From: Mesaphorura yosii
Taxonomy: Eukaryota > Arthropoda > Collembola > Poduromorpha > Tullbergiidae
Assembly (NCBI GenBank): GCA_009869945.1
Contig: WIXG01000031.1
Location: forward strand, 62,001 to 126,000
Direction: 5' to 3'
DNA length: 64,000 bases
How positions within the stretch are numbered: the first letter of the stretch is position 1; every line of letters starts with the position of its first letter. A model generated the notes under the pieces. The model ran no database searches. It saw nothing but the letters and a program-made list of their open reading frames with translations, and had not been told where the DNA came from. Positions 29,849-43,400 of the stretch are shown one piece after another. Made by a program: the position numbers and the translations under genes.

Positions 29849-30149
29849 TTTAATAGTGCTGAATCTAAATTTCAAGCGTGGAAACCGGCGTATGATAGAA
29901 GGACAGAGAACGAGAGAATGAGAGAATGAACAAACGAATGGTTCACGTGGAATGAAATAAGGAACAGCGTGTGAAAAGTGATGTCGGGCGGCGTATGCTT
30001 GAAGTCAAGTCTAGTCTGCTGATTACGCGTTATGTAATTCAGATTAAAATTTAAGCATTTAAGCAGCTTTTCCTGCTATACAGTTGTTATTATATTTACA
30101 GCAAATTTTGAGCATGACAAAGGAACAGGCACAGCACGATACAATTTTG
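29849..30149. other. Spacer upstream of nucleoside hydrolase paralogue 3
   Basis: 300 bp holding the 5' UTR and promoter of paralogue 3 and the 3' UTR of the ADAM-like gene. No other feature seen. Confidence 0.3.
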
Positions 30150-32906
30150 CTACTTCAAGAAATAGACAACAGCACACATCACCAAAGTTGAAATCAGATT
30201 GTGACTTCTCGTGGGCGCAGTTTCTGATTTCCTTTTTCCACATGCAAAGCCAGTCTTACGACAAGGGTAAGTGCCGGTACGCCCGTAGCAGCAATTCTGT
30301 TTGGAGCATTCGTACTCACTTCCGCAGTCACACTCTTCTCCTTCTTCTTTCACACCTGCGCATGACAGTATTGTGGTCGACTTAATCCCAATCATATTGA
30401 CTCAATTAGCCTTGCTGCGTACCATTTCCACAAAAAGGATGAAGGTCGACCTCGAAGCACGAAGATCTGCAGCTGTCCAACGAGGCCACGATCGCGCGTT
30501 TGGAGCAGGTGCTGAAAGATTTCTCTTTCTGGCTGATATGCGGACGAAACACATCTGGCCAAAGCATATAATGTCTCTGAACTTTCGACGTCTCATCTCG
30601 GAACGAGTCACAACCCGGCTGTCCACTCGTATCGATGCCGGAGCCAAACGCCTTTCCAATCTCATGGGCGGTCAGATAAATCAGTTGTGATGGTGTAGCG
30701 GGCACAAGAGATTTTTCGGATTTACTCTGCCCCGAGATGAGAATCACATTCCTTGATCGCCCATCTTTACGCAGAGTGCAAATGCCTCCCGGCTCGGTTG
30801 TGGTTGCTGAGAGTAGAGGACTCTTTGTTGTTGGTCCTGATAAGACTAATCTATCTATGTCTTACATGTGGCAGACTTTGCATAAATGTCGTGAGGGAAT
30901 TTCTTCAGAGTGTACGCAATTCCAAGACAGCAATCAGCAAAATCCAAGGCTGTAACCGATTCGAAGAGAACGTCCAACGTTTCCTTTGATATCACCAGAT
31001 TACCATCGTCCTCGTACAGCCATTCCGTGAACTGCAAAGATAATTTCAGGATACATTCAAGGATTCTTAATTAGGCTGCCAGTGCTGTGAATCATTTTAC
31101 TTGCATATCAAAATCGAGACCAATGTTGTCCGGCCTTCCGTCCCCATTCCAGTCCACGGCCCGATAAATCCAGGATACACGGTCGATGACGTCACCCAGG
31201 AAGCTGATCGGTGTTGTGTTGTTCCGTCCAACCAAGTCCAGATACTTTTGTTGGAAAAGACGATCAGCTGCCAGACAGATTTTGCAAAGATAGCCTCCTC
31301 TCCTGAAAGTAGCAATTATAATCCTCTCACTCGCGCAAGATAACCACAATTTCAAAATATTCAGACCTTGAAGACGAGAAAGAGTGCGATGGTAGAACGC
31401 ATCCATAAGTCAGCGTGTTGGAAACTGCCGAAATAGCTAATGAGCCTTCTTTCTTCTGAAGACTGGTCACCCGAACGCCTTCCTTCAGCATTGATGTTCC
31501 ATTCGGGCGAAACGTGTAAACCCGATTCGACACTTTGTCATAACGCGCCAAGTTTAGCTTTGGCGCTAGAAAGTTAAGTTTTTGAATGCTTACTTGTGAG
31601 TACAACTGATCCGCCAGTTACCAGCTTGACAGTGGCCTTGTCGGGAGAAGCTGTGAGAGAAAGACGAGAAACGTCATTCAGTTTCTCTTCGACCGGAAAG
31701 AAATAATGCCTGAATTCATACCGAAAGTCATTTGTCCTTTGTCATCGAGCGTAACCCTTGGCGCTCCGGGCATGATGTACGAAGCGTGCCTTGTCGTCAA
31801 CACTACAACGGGCAGCGGCGATAAGTTGTCGCGATTCACGTCGTTCATAATGAGGTAACTGAGTAGGCTTGCCCCGCGTGTGACGACGGCGTTGTACTTT
31901 TGATCTCTCTTGGCCGATAAGGTCGTGCCACCCGAAACCACCTCCACGATGTTATGAAAGAGTTTACGAGAGCGATGAAACAGTTTCGACAGCAATTTCA
32001 CTTCTTCTACGACGTAAACTCGGTATTCACCAGTTTCACGATCAACCAGCGAAATCTCGCCGTAAAAGTACTTTTGCACAATGCGGCCGAAAACTTGTGA
32101 ACCAGGAAAGTCGACGACATGACCGTGCACTTTGATCTCGCGTTGCTCGAATAAGTCAACATGTTTGTCATCTTCATACGAAATTATTCCTGAACTGCTT
32201 GCAGAGTCAAGACGTTGTCGATAAATGCAGAGTGTGATGAGATTATGCCCGTCACGTTCATCGGGGACAACCAAGTCGAACTGGTAGCACGGCGCGAGCG
32301 GAATTGACCACTGGAACTTCTCTCGATATGGGAGCTGATTCCAATTCCGCCCTGTATTTGTGTTTGCGATGGTGAAGAGTACAGGACCATCCGAACTTTG
32401 GAGTTGATGAATCTCCACATTTTGTAGGGAATTGCTGTTTGCTTCAAGACCTCTTTGCCCAACCATTGGCTCCACATTATCAGCCCCATTGTCTTGCTGA
32501 CCTACGTCCAATAGATTAGAATCAACGTCCTCCGGTAGCACCGTTTTGGAAGCTGAGTTTTTAGCCACTTTTATCTTGTGCTGAGGCTTCGGGCGATCCG
32601 GGGCGGGGTACTCAATTTCTGGATTGTACTGTTTGACAATTTCTGTCCGGATACTTCTGCGTTTCATTACATGATCTACGCCTGCGCGTCCGGCCCTACT
32701 ATCTTTATCTGAGCGATCCGAATCATGCTTGGATGTGGGCCGCTTGCTTTGCTTGGGTTTGTGACGGCGGCTGACGACTCCTGAAACCATCCGGGTGATT
32801 GGAGAATCGTACCACTTCATTTCGTAGTCATCAAAATACAATAGGAACCTGTGATCAGCACGAGCAGAAGTATTGCCACGACCTTCATACTGCAAGATAT
32901 CTTCAT
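30150..32906 (-). CDS. ADAM17-like protein with destroyed zinc site (predicted pseudoprotease), about 786 codons, 8 exons
   Basis: Resembles ADAM17/ADAM10, membrane sheddases. Exons: 32906-32849 (signal peptide, MKISCSMKVVAILLLVLIT), 32780-31722, 31650-31594, 31565-31367, 31302-31101, 31031-30866, 30836-30423, 30355-30150. The sum is a multiple of three. Order: signal peptide; long charged and prodomain-like region (VHGHVVDFPGSQVFG resembles the ADAM17 prodomain); an Ig-like segment; a metalloprotease fold starting YLCKICLAADRLFQQKY; then HEIGKAFGSGID where HExxHxxGxxH is expected; then CGNGVKEEGEECDCG of the disintegrin domain. The disintegrin part is truncated and followed by a short hydrophobic tail (LISTLVMCAVVYFL). 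Two zinc-binding histidines are replaced (Lys, Asp), so catalysis is not expected. The 30866/30836 junction would be a 29-bp intron and creates TGA. The gene may be decaying, or that junction is misjudged. Confidence 0.75.
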
Positions 32907-33310
32907 GGTAGAACTCGTAGCTCAATAACTACAAAGTTCGCCTCTAACAAGTGCTTGAAAATGAGATGAACTAAACTGAACTTACATCCTGGCACGCTTC
33001 CTCATGAACAATTCCATCAGCCAAGGTTTCACTTGGTTTCAATTTCCATTTGGTTTCCAAAATCCGTGTTAATTACCTACTGAAGATTTCAATAACATCG
33101 TCCTGAGACTCATGACAACTAACTACTAACCTCTCTTGCAGTAGTGATTTTTGACAAAGTGACGCGACGACGTGGCAAAATAAACGGATTGGACTTGACT
33201 TGGCATGAACATCAATGAGGTCACGTTTATTCAATTGAACTCCAAATTTTCATTAAAAATAAGATCGTCATTAAAAGAAGCATGTCAAGTCATCATGAGT
33301 GCCAGTAATA
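32907..33310. other. Spacer between the ADAM-like and SLC17 genes
   Basis: About 400 bp. It should hold the ADAM-like promoter and the SLC17 3' UTR. No ORF of interest. Confidence 0.3.
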
Positions 33311-35592
33311 CTAAATACTTAAAGTTGATCCAGTTGAACTTATTGTAACGTCCGCGGCATTACTCGTCTTTTCATCCTTCTTGTGAGTCTCCTCCGCCTC
33401 GTTCCATGGTTCAACTTCGCCTGACCCGAATACCAAATAAAATATGCAGCCGCAAATGTACACCAACGATGCAATGTAAAACACCTTGTGCCATTGTTCC
33501 AAAGTTTGCTAAAACAATTAAACAATTAAACAATTAAACCATCAGTCAACCAGCCGGCAGTACGTTTCGCTCAATTTACCTCGCCGTTCGTGATCGACGC
33601 AGCAGTGAGAGGTGCTAACCAGCCTGGAATTGTTGCGAAACAGTTTGCTATTCCCAGTAACGTGCCTGCAACAAATGACAACAAATCTGAGTTCATCATG
33701 TCTAACTCGTGTCCACAAAGAATCCACAGAATTATACTTACCAGCGAAATTAGGCGCAATGTCAATATGATTGCTGAGGTACGCCGAGTACTTGCCACCA
33801 CTCATTCCCACGCCAAAGGTGAAGAGGGTCACTGTTGCCAAGCGGTCATAACCCACAAACGTGACTATAAAGAGGGTTATGGCTGGCAATGCTAAACCTA
33901 GATTACAAAAACTTATGATGAGCAATGTGAACCACGCTGCCATTAATACTGAAAATTAAAACTTACAAATTATCGTCGCCAGCTTCCTGATGCCTCCCGT
34001 GCTCAGGTACGAGATTCGGCGTAAATAATCCGCAAAGAAGCTGAACATAATTCCAAATACCCACATGATGATGTACGGCAGCGCCGAGAGCAAAGAATTC
34101 TATGAAAGAACAAGGCGGATGAGACAACTCAAATTTACAGATTTACAGTGAAGTTCGTGAGGTTAGTATTGAGGCATACCGATTTGATGTCAAAATGGAG
34201 AATATTTTTCATGTACGTCGGAAGTAGAGTTAACAGAGTCCAGAATCCCCAACCACTAGCCAGCGAGGACACAACAATCGCCCAAAACGGTCCAGATGAT
34301 GCTATACTCCCCCAAGGAACCTAAACCAAAATCAAAGTCAACTTCTAATTCAATCCTGCGTATTTGGTATGTAACGTGAAGAAAGCAGTGACTTTGAAAT
34401 AGTTAGTCAAAGTTACCTTGTACGATTTGGGTTTCTTCGTCTCCGACAAACTCAAACCAATTTCAAGGTATTCCAACTCCTTCTGTCCAATGCGTGGATG
34501 AGTTTGTGGAGAATCGTAGACAAAATACATCCACAGAATTGTCCATAAAATAGGCAACGATCCCATGATGTAAAAAATGTATCTCCAGCCCAATGCTGAA
34601 ATTATCAGCCCACCAAGTGGCAAAGTTATCACAGTCCCGGCTTGAGATCCTGAGTAAACGATCGATGTCAGTCTCGATCTTTCCATCGGCGGTGCCCATC
34701 TTGCTAAAAGTGCGTGCATGGATGGGTACGTAGCTCCTTCCAGTATTCCAATGAGAATCCTCAGACAAATTAATTTAGTTGGATCTTCTTCCGATAGAAA
34801 CGGAACAGCAAGAGTGGCAAGCCCAGAGAAAAGAATGGATAATCCGAAAATGTATTTTGAGCCAAATATTTCAGCGAGGCGCCCTCCCGGAATCTAAATA
34901 GCGAATTAGCGTAAGGCATTGTACAACTACTCCCGAAGTGGGAGACGAATTACTAACCTGAGTTAAAATGTAACCCCAAAAGAAACTTCCAATGATCAAC
35001 GACTGAGTTCTTTCATTCCAGTTGAATTCGCCATCTTCCATCTTTAAATAATGTCACGATTAAGAGTGCGTGTCCCTTTCATTCTAATTTCAAGCTGTCG
35101 AAGCCCAGCAGATGCTCTTACCGTGGAATTCGACACTCCGCAGCCATGATCGTGCAAGACAGTCAATTCTCCGTCGTCGGGCAAGGTCGTTCTGAGCAAA
35201 CAAAGGGGAAGCATAATTTAAATGATTACTTTCGATGTTGTCGTTGAAAAGTTTTGCATCAACGACGACTTACGTGTTACTTTTCGCCATTGCCACAATT
35301 GCGATGCTCATGTTGATGCGAAGCATGTAATTGAGAATAAATCCAAAGAACGCCAGAATAGCCATGATGTATCTCGTAGGGAGTCCATCCTCCGCACAGC
35401 TTTTCGAGCTCTTGTCTGCCCATTAAACAATAACGTTTTCGTACCAAATCTCATATGCACTAGATTAAACCAAATAATCAAGTTACCATTTGGGGTTTGT
35501 TTCTCTAATCCCTCGCGTGACGACGTCGGTGGAGGGTTGGAACAAATTTTTCTCTGCTCAACAAACTCAGTGAACCAATTCCTTATTCCCAT
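33311..35592 (-). CDS. SLC17-family (sialin/anion-phosphate symporter type) MFS transporter, 530 aa, 10 exons
   Basis: Twelve-helix major facilitator that moves organic anions coupled to H+ or Na+. The SLC17 clade includes sialin, VGLUT and NPT proteins. Exons: 35592-35487, 35415-35274, 35191-35122, 35041-34958, 34893-34417, 34320-34180, 34099-33967, 33897-33742, 33665-33580, 33508-33311, totalling 1593 nt with matching phases. Family landmarks: [20 protein letters not shown] then [10 protein letters not shown] (TM1), [70 protein letters not shown] and [13 protein letters not shown]- and C-termini are hydrophilic, as expected for cytoplasmic ends. The luminal loop after TM1 holds a sequon (NST). 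The substrate cannot be assigned. The sialin-like invertebrate expansion is the best guess. Confidence 0.92.
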
Positions 35593-38500
35593 CGAATTCT
35601 GGTGGAGAATTTCAGCCGTATGGCAGGGACCGGATGCAGGATCGTAACGCGATGGATGAAAATGCGATGCGACGCGTCCAAATGCAGCACAGGTTCTAAC
35701 TGAATGATTAAACGATTCTTGTACGACTCAGCGAAGTCTCAATGCCTCTAAGTCGACTGATGCAACTTCAAGCATGCAGAAGAAGCTAATTTAAGAATGT
35801 AACACTGGCCTTGTAAGGGTCAGCACTGTGAGTCATGACCGAACCTCGGAATTTTTCCAGTTATTTCCATATTTCAGATTAAACAAGGCCATGCCTTGTA
35901 GGCGTGCCATGTTCGATTAATAGGATTATTTTTATCATTGTCTCACAATTCTTGTCCCTGTGCGGCTGAGTTATAAATAACCTTCAAGCCACTAATGACA
36001 TTGGAAAGAACGTTGAACTTGTGCTTTTATTGCTACTTTGCGTGTTTCAAGGTGGAGGTGAAGGCTGCATTGTCGAGTACACAACAAAATACAAATTAAC
36101 CCATCGGACAACCCCAAAAATGTAAATGCGTCGTAGTTTGACGGTAGTTTTAGATACTTGGGCTGACAATTTTGTAAACTTCATGTTGTTTACTGTGTTC
36201 AATTTTAAGTGAACCAGTGCATTGTCAATTTCAATCACAAGGCCAAGCAAGACGGGGATCTCATTAATGTGAGCCCACTATGTTTCTTTCAGCCTGCCAA
36301 AAAGCCCCTCAGACTGAAGGGACAACTGGACAAAATCTCATCCGAGTGAAGCCAATGGCCGTTGCAAGGCCTCTCAGTTTGGTTGCCACTGAACTGCAAT
36401 AAATTTTGGCTGCGTCTTGCATGGCTCCTCTTTTCGTCAGTTCCGTTCTTATTAACAAAGTGAATAATGCTCAGTGAAGAACACGAAAGGAAGTCGGGGC
36501 ATAAATCATGAGTAAAAGCATGTCACTCGCGTTCACATTACTTCCAGTTTACCCTGCACGTAATTTGCTAATAAATAAGACAATGAGAAATGCCGTGAGT
36601 AATGAAACCACATGTGAGATTCTGCAGAGTTATTTTTCTACTGCAACTGCTGACTACTGAACAGTGGAAATTGCAAGTTTTAGCCAGCAGCTTCACTACG
36701 CATACGCACGTTGTCGCACAAAATGTGTGCCAATGCACCAATGGTATTCTCGCCGCCTCGTCTCTTCAAACGAATTTCTTGCCGAATGAGAAGAGATTAA
36801 AATCGATATGGACAATGAGCACAGTCACCACCACAATCTGTAACGATCACGAAGGAATTTCCTTTTCCAGGTCGTAAATTTCCACGTTTTTACTTCATTT
36901 ATGTGTTGTTAGTGCTATTATAAAAGTTTCCATCTTAAATTGTCCTCGTCCGCGACAAAGTAGTAAAAGAGTCCGGGAGAGTTTACTGCATCGTAAAATA
37001 CAGTCGTGTGTCGTAAGAAAATGCGTTACGATATGGAAATAAAGTTTACTTTCGTGGCTCTCAGTGCCTTTCAGCACTCAGCATCGCACTTTCGCTATTT
37101 CGCACTGCTGCTGCTTTCGTGCACTTTAAATAAATTTATTGTGAAGTGGGAGCCGAATGAGTTAAGAGAACGAAAGGACCTTTTATGTTTACCAACATTC
37201 GCGACTTGCAAGCTCTCTTTACACCGTTGATCAGTCTTGCCCTTCCTTGTGTTTTTCATATGACTAACCAAATTTATCCTTTTTGTTGAAAATCTTCAAG
37301 TGCGCTTGTGAGAATTTTGGTGTTACATGTCAACCAACAGAGTCACAAGCTTTAGGGCTGAAATTGTGTCAGTAGAGTGGCCACAAAGATGGCGGCTTCC
37401 TTATGAAGCTGGCGAGAATTGTGGTGGCAGTGAATGAGCGTGCTTTGGGACAAAAACACTTTCTGGCTTACTCTTTAACTTCTTACGCGTCGTTCAATGT
37501 CCAAAAATTGTTTGCAGATATCAGCAAATGGTGAATAAGTTGCTTTCTTGATTGCTTGGGCTGGGCCATAAGTGCAAGCGCTTCAAGCGTTTAATTGTTA
37601 ATGATGAAACCAACAAACTAATGTGAGACGGATGAAGTCGTTTTCATTCCTCGAATCCCTTTATTCTACTTTGTGCCCGCATTCGCCACAGTCAAGTCAG
37701 GCTGCTATAATAGTTGGTTTAACGTTTCAAACGCAACTCGTTTTCGAATTCCTGTGCAAGAGTGTGAGCTTCAACGCTTTCCTGCTAATCATATTAATTG
37801 GAACATTTCAGCAATTTCAGTCCGTGTCGGATTAGGCGCTTTAGCTTCAGCTCGTGTAAGCTGAACAAGATTAACGAGTTGCAGAACGCGACCGCAAAAA
37901 TTCCAAACTTAGTTTCAGCATTCCGCAAGCAATTAAGGCAACGCTGTAACACTATGAATAGAATGGGCTAATTAATACCGAAACTTTAATGACTTTCTTT
38001 TGTTGGTTTTGCATGGATGAGATGAAAGCAGAAAGCGCTTAAAGCGTCGCGGAAGCAGAATACTGATTTCGTTCGGCAATTAAGATCAAAATTCACGCTA
38101 TGCTCACATTGGCTGGCCCGTTTCTAGCTTCTAGGCTTGTAGTAGCCACGGATGGGAAGCGTCAATGCCCTGAATATTCGACTCTTGTCTCACTCGTTCC
38201 AATTTCATTTCGGGTGCCCGTTCCAAGAACAAAAGTAATGAATTCTAAAGAAAGTTTTCAGAAGGCATAAAAATGAAAGTTTATAACGCATAGTTCGAAC
38301 AGAGCATCATGCATGAAGCATAGTCGTGTGAGTGAAGCGTCTACTGAAATGAAACGGAGTACCATGTGGAGGAGAGATAAAAAGTCGCCGAATAAACTTT
38401 TAGCTTTTAAGCTCTGGTGTTCGCAGAGAATAAGACCTGTCCTCGTGCGACAAGGTTGACGCTGCAAGATGAAATGATAAAAGGCAAGCCGTGAATCCCG

Positions 38501-40486
38501 GCTTACTCTGATTGCAGAATCCGAATTACAAAGCGTCAGATTTGCAGCAATTTTCAGCCTCGTGAGGCAAATTTTGACATGTTCAACCCTTCGCTTGCCT
38601 TTGATATAATTCTGGAGTAAATTCATATACTAAATTATGCACATGGATGAACAAAAAAATGACAGACACCTAACTCGTGGTCAGTTGTTTCTATTTTTGA
38701 TTTATCTTAGCCTGCAGCATGCGAGTAATGGACAGCTTGTCCAAATGTCGAGCCTGACTCGAAGGCACGGGGACAACTTCTGCGAACCATCTTTCGTTGC
38801 ACACAGTGCGCCATCAAACCAGATTCTTCTTCGGTCCTCTTCACTCCAGGAAACGACGAGTAAACAGTAAAGTGCTGACTGTCTTAACTACGTCGGCCTC
38901 CTCGGAGTTAGCAGTGTAAATTGGAAAGAAGCTTAGCAAATATTTACATTGCGGAAGAAGTATTATCAAGACGTGATACCCACACTGAGTCGTGAAAGCC
39001 CGAACAGCTTGAGAAAATTGGTCTTGTTTATCTTACCCGAATGTCATACCCTTCTTTTCTGGTCCGTACGTGTCGTCTGAACATATTCGAAGATAACCAC
39101 TTGGAACGATCATACCCTTCAACTCAAAAAATGCTTGCAATTAATTTTGTGATTCATTAACTTTCGTCGAAAAGTGGGCACAGAAGAACACGTCGCCAAG
39201 AACTTGAAATGTTTGGGTCGCCAGGGCTCATACATTCTTGTCGAAGCTTTGCAGGTGCAGTGCGTAAATGCGGAAGAGACGGAGAAAGGTTCACAAGAAG
39301 GCATTGCCCAATACCGGATGTGCAGCGCGTGCCAAGTGCGTCAGCTTGAAGTAATGATAGAGTAGAGCCAAGTTGCGTTGCTTGCAAGAAAGATCAAACA
39401 GAGCGAGTATGTGACTGGAAATTTTAATCCCAATTACAATATCTTCACTTTGGTGCAATTCAGAAATAATGTTCCTTTGAAGATTTGCTTGTGCTTTGCC
39501 TCGTGAGAGTGGGAGCGTGATGGAGACCTGCAAGATTTTAAACGAAGCTGGAAGAGAGCTTGGCAAATTAATAGGGCAATTCGGATCATTTGAGCTACCT
39601 AAAGCCTGTTTGTGCCTCTGTCCTCATTTGAGGTGTATTAAGGACTAAGGATTAACATTCATAATTTATGCATTCAGCGTGGAATAAGGACCGTGGACCA
39701 CGGGCCACTAAGGAATTTGGTTCCGAATTAGTGCAATTCTGAAGCCAAAGCATGGCTGTTACACTGCACAACGTACAACTAATTTTCATAATATTTCTAT
39801 TATAATAACAACTCTGCCTTTTTCAGAGCCGCTCGCAGCCAGCCAGCATCGCGCCGTGTTGATGCTGGTACTCCAGACTTAAAGCCTGCTGAAAAACTCC
39901 TTCAGTCTCTTTTTATCTGTTCTTCTTTTTACTGTAATACTTTTACACATAAAAAGGCGGCACGGCAGCAAAAAATTCAGCTCCAAAGTTGTCACTATTG
40001 TTCAGCCGAGGCTTTTCAAAGGAGAAAGTTTCTTCACTGCGTCTGGCGCCGCCATTGTGGAACTTCTGCTCTGCTCCTCTGTGGTGAAAGTTGTTAGGTG
40101 CCTAGTAAGAAGAAAGAAGGAAAAAGGAAAGGCAAGCTCTGTATAAGTTGAAGCAGTTCAGGACCGAGTTTTCAGTTCAAGTTGGCTTTCTCTGCCTACA
40201 ACATCGTCCCCAGTGCGGTGAATGGACCACTTTCACCGTGTGCGTATAGGGCAGCTTTCAACACGTTCGTCAGACATCAAAGCGAACTCACTCAACGCGC
40301 TACGCACCACGCACAATAATCTTAATAAAGTGCGAGTGTTTTCTTTGTTGGTGTGAAACAATGCAGCCAAGCCGTGGCTGTGGCTGCTTTTATTATTATG
40401 TCGATACCCAAGTCAAGCTTTCACCTTTCACGACCGGCTACCTGAGGGCACAAGTTAAAAAGAACTCATTTCATTAAATTTTGAGC
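35593..40486. other. Gene-poor 4.9 kb between SLC17 and the kelch-like gene
   Basis: No conserved gene seen on either strand. A 77-codon plus-strand frame at 38637-38870 has a hydrophobic stretch (LFLFLIYLSLQHASNGQ) like a signal peptide. It could be a small secreted peptide, but it has no splice partner or dibasic-flanked peptide I trust. The region 40000-40486 probably holds the promoter and 5' UTR of the gene starting at 40487. Confidence 0.3.
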
Positions 40487-43400
40487 ATGATGTGGTCGTG
40501 CAGCCGGAGCATGCAGGTTGAGCGAGGAAGGAGCTCGAAGCACTTGCAGATGAATTCTCGCTGCGGTCGCAATTTTGTGTTTACTGCTATGTTATGCATT
40601 CACGTGCTACTGCTGGTGTTTGGCAATGTGGACTCATTTGAATACAACGGCCATGTGGAGGCTGAGGCCAGCGCAACGACGCCTGGATACGTGGCAGGTA
40701 TGTCGCAGTCGCCGTCGCAGGACTTGATTCTCTTGTTTATGCAATTCTGGTCTGAAGAGGCATGCTGTCGCCTAATTTGATGAAAGCAGCGGAATTATTA
40801 GTCTGTAGCTCTGGTAAACAAGGCTAATTACTTTCTTTGAAGGCGTTCTTGTGTGCCACGTCGTAAAAGGATGTTAACACAAACGAAGGCTCCGGCTTGC
40901 TGACAAAATTTGCATTATGGCTTTAAACTTGGCATAACTTAATTGAGAGCTGAGAAAGAGAAAGCCGACACCGACCAGGCCAGGCAAGGAATTGGAAGCA
41001 GCATAGGGAGCTGGTTTACTATACATAAAATTATCATATTCAGCCAATTGTAATGCATTACTCATTCATATAAACAATATTCATGAATATGAAATGAGCA
41101 TTTCTGCCGTTCGCGATCGTGTATCGATAACTCGTCGACCGCGCCGTATCGTAGCAGGTTTTTCGTCTCAAATCGAAACCAAAACTCCGGAGAACGGGAA
41201 TCTGATTTAAATTTGAATATTTTCACCCTTCAGTTCTTGGATTGATAAATTCTTCTTTTCGTGCTCGCACTGCATTGCCTCTATACCACGCAGCACTACT
41301 AAACTGCACTACATTGCATGCAAGGCTAAACTCTACCCGAAATGTGAAACAGGAATAAATTGTTTCTCACACGATGATGGAATGCGTCTGGGCTTGAGTT
41401 CAGCGTGGATTGTATAATATTTCATCATGTCACCCGACTGACATGTTATACCCAATGAATTATACCTTTCCTCCATTATTTTTTCGTTGCTTTGCCTCTC
41501 CAACCTTTCTGAGAGTGGATTTCCGGGACCAGACAGAATACTTGTCCAGTTCTCAGTTTCTCGTTGTTAGGTCTTGAATTTTTGTCTTGCTCATGCTTCC
41601 TCTCATCAGTTTGATTGATAAGAAGATTGATTTCATACTTCCACTTTTGGTGAGAAAAATAACTTGGGTCGGGTCACAGCTTTCATTACCTCACATTGCA
41701 ATCGAATGTTTTCCTTACCTGCTTGCCATGCAGTCAAGATAATTGGAAACGGATTATAATTATACTAAAATGATGGGTGCTAATATCGATTGATGCGCGA
41801 GGTTAAAGGCTACAGGTCTTAGGACTTATACTTGCTTGGTGACAACTGCGACTCACAGGTAAGAAGCTTAGGGTAAAGGGCTTAGCCTCTGTCGAGGTGA
41901 GTTTCGTACTGCCTACAGATCCGAAGCTACGCTACGAGAAAATCTCAACCTCTTTTGATTCGAGTATTATCACTTATGCTACACAAGCATGCTACAAAAG
42001 CTGTTCATAGCTTGAAGTGATCATGTGCAGGCAAATAGTTAGTCGGGAATGAATTCCGCCGTTATTAAATTTTGCTAATAAAGCAGTCTGCGCTATCTCC
42101 CTTCTTTTGTCACTTTCTCCCCTTCCATCCAGAAAAAGTCACGAAGCTCCTTCTTCAAGCTTGTAGCTCGGGGCTTCGATGGGATAACGATACCGAGTCA
42201 ACGAGTGATGTGACATGACGTGATATAAAGTGAATTATGCAAGCATTCATCGCATTAAATGCGTCACAATGATACGACGCCTTTCATTTTAAAGATTGGA
42301 CATAAAATCCTACAGAAGTCATTTCCTCACGCATTGTTACTGGTGCTACCATACCGGCTCTTGTATTACGTGTATTAAAAAAGGAGATCGTTATTAAAAT
42401 TTGACATTATGAAAGGCGGACAAACGTTCATGATATTAAATTAATTCTACGCTGGGCTGCTCGAGCTCATTTCTGTCGCTCACCCTGTGAAAGAAAGAAA
42501 TGCAATAACGGCGAAGACGCCAGGACATTCTGGAAAATGTAATAAGATCAGTTTATCTATTAAAAACTCGCCATTGTAGTGCGTATTTCATTTACCCGTT
42601 CTTCTAAGAACGCTTACGCATGCACGCACATTTCCCCGGATTCACCTTTCTCCGAAAATGTACGTTGAGCATTGTTTGACAAGTTTGACATTTAGCGTTC
42701 AACAGAATACGACACGAGCGACAAGCTCAACGAAACGTATCGCAACAAAATGCATGCTTGGTTAACGATGCGCTTCTCCTGCTTCTTTTCTTCCGTCATT
42801 TCTTTTCTACAATTCGTATTCATCTCCCGTCTTCTCATTCTCAGAAACAATGAGTGAAAGTAGCATCATTCTATTCCTTTCGTTGCAGGTCCTTCTGTCT
42901 TGTCTTTCGTAAGCGAATGTAAAAGAATCATAATATTATTAGAAAATAATGAAGCAACTTTTATACATTGCACAATGCCGCTCGGTCGGTAATTCTTTTG
43001 TTCTTTCCTCGTCGGTCTCTGCGCCACGAAGAAACTAACGAACTAGAAAGGAAATTCCTGTGCTGGAGAAGAAAATTGGCTGATAAAAATGAAGATTCAG
43101 TTACATCGTGTGCCACATTGTGTCGGTATATCCTGGATATGGGTTTTCCAAATTATATAGACAATCATCAACTGAAAGGCTTGGCTTCAAAGTTTCGTCT
43201 TTCGTGTATCGTATTCGTTTGTTGTTTTTGCAACGGAAATGGCAAGACGAGGAACAAAAGGGTTAGGTTATTGAACAAAGAACGGAGAGCGGTTTCAAAT
43301 AATAAAATAAAATGGCAATTAGGAAAATAATGATGAAGCCTTCCATTCCATGCCTGAATGAGCTCCGCGCTTTTCTGTGTGGTACACTTTAACAATGCGA

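Noticed and set aside
30837-30865. TGA as selenocysteine or recoded codon in the ADAM-like and helical genes
   Set aside because: TGA is the normal stop in several intact genes here (Syncrip, TTLL1, nucleoside hydrolases 1 and 3), and no SECIS-like element was seen. Mis-splicing or decay is simpler.
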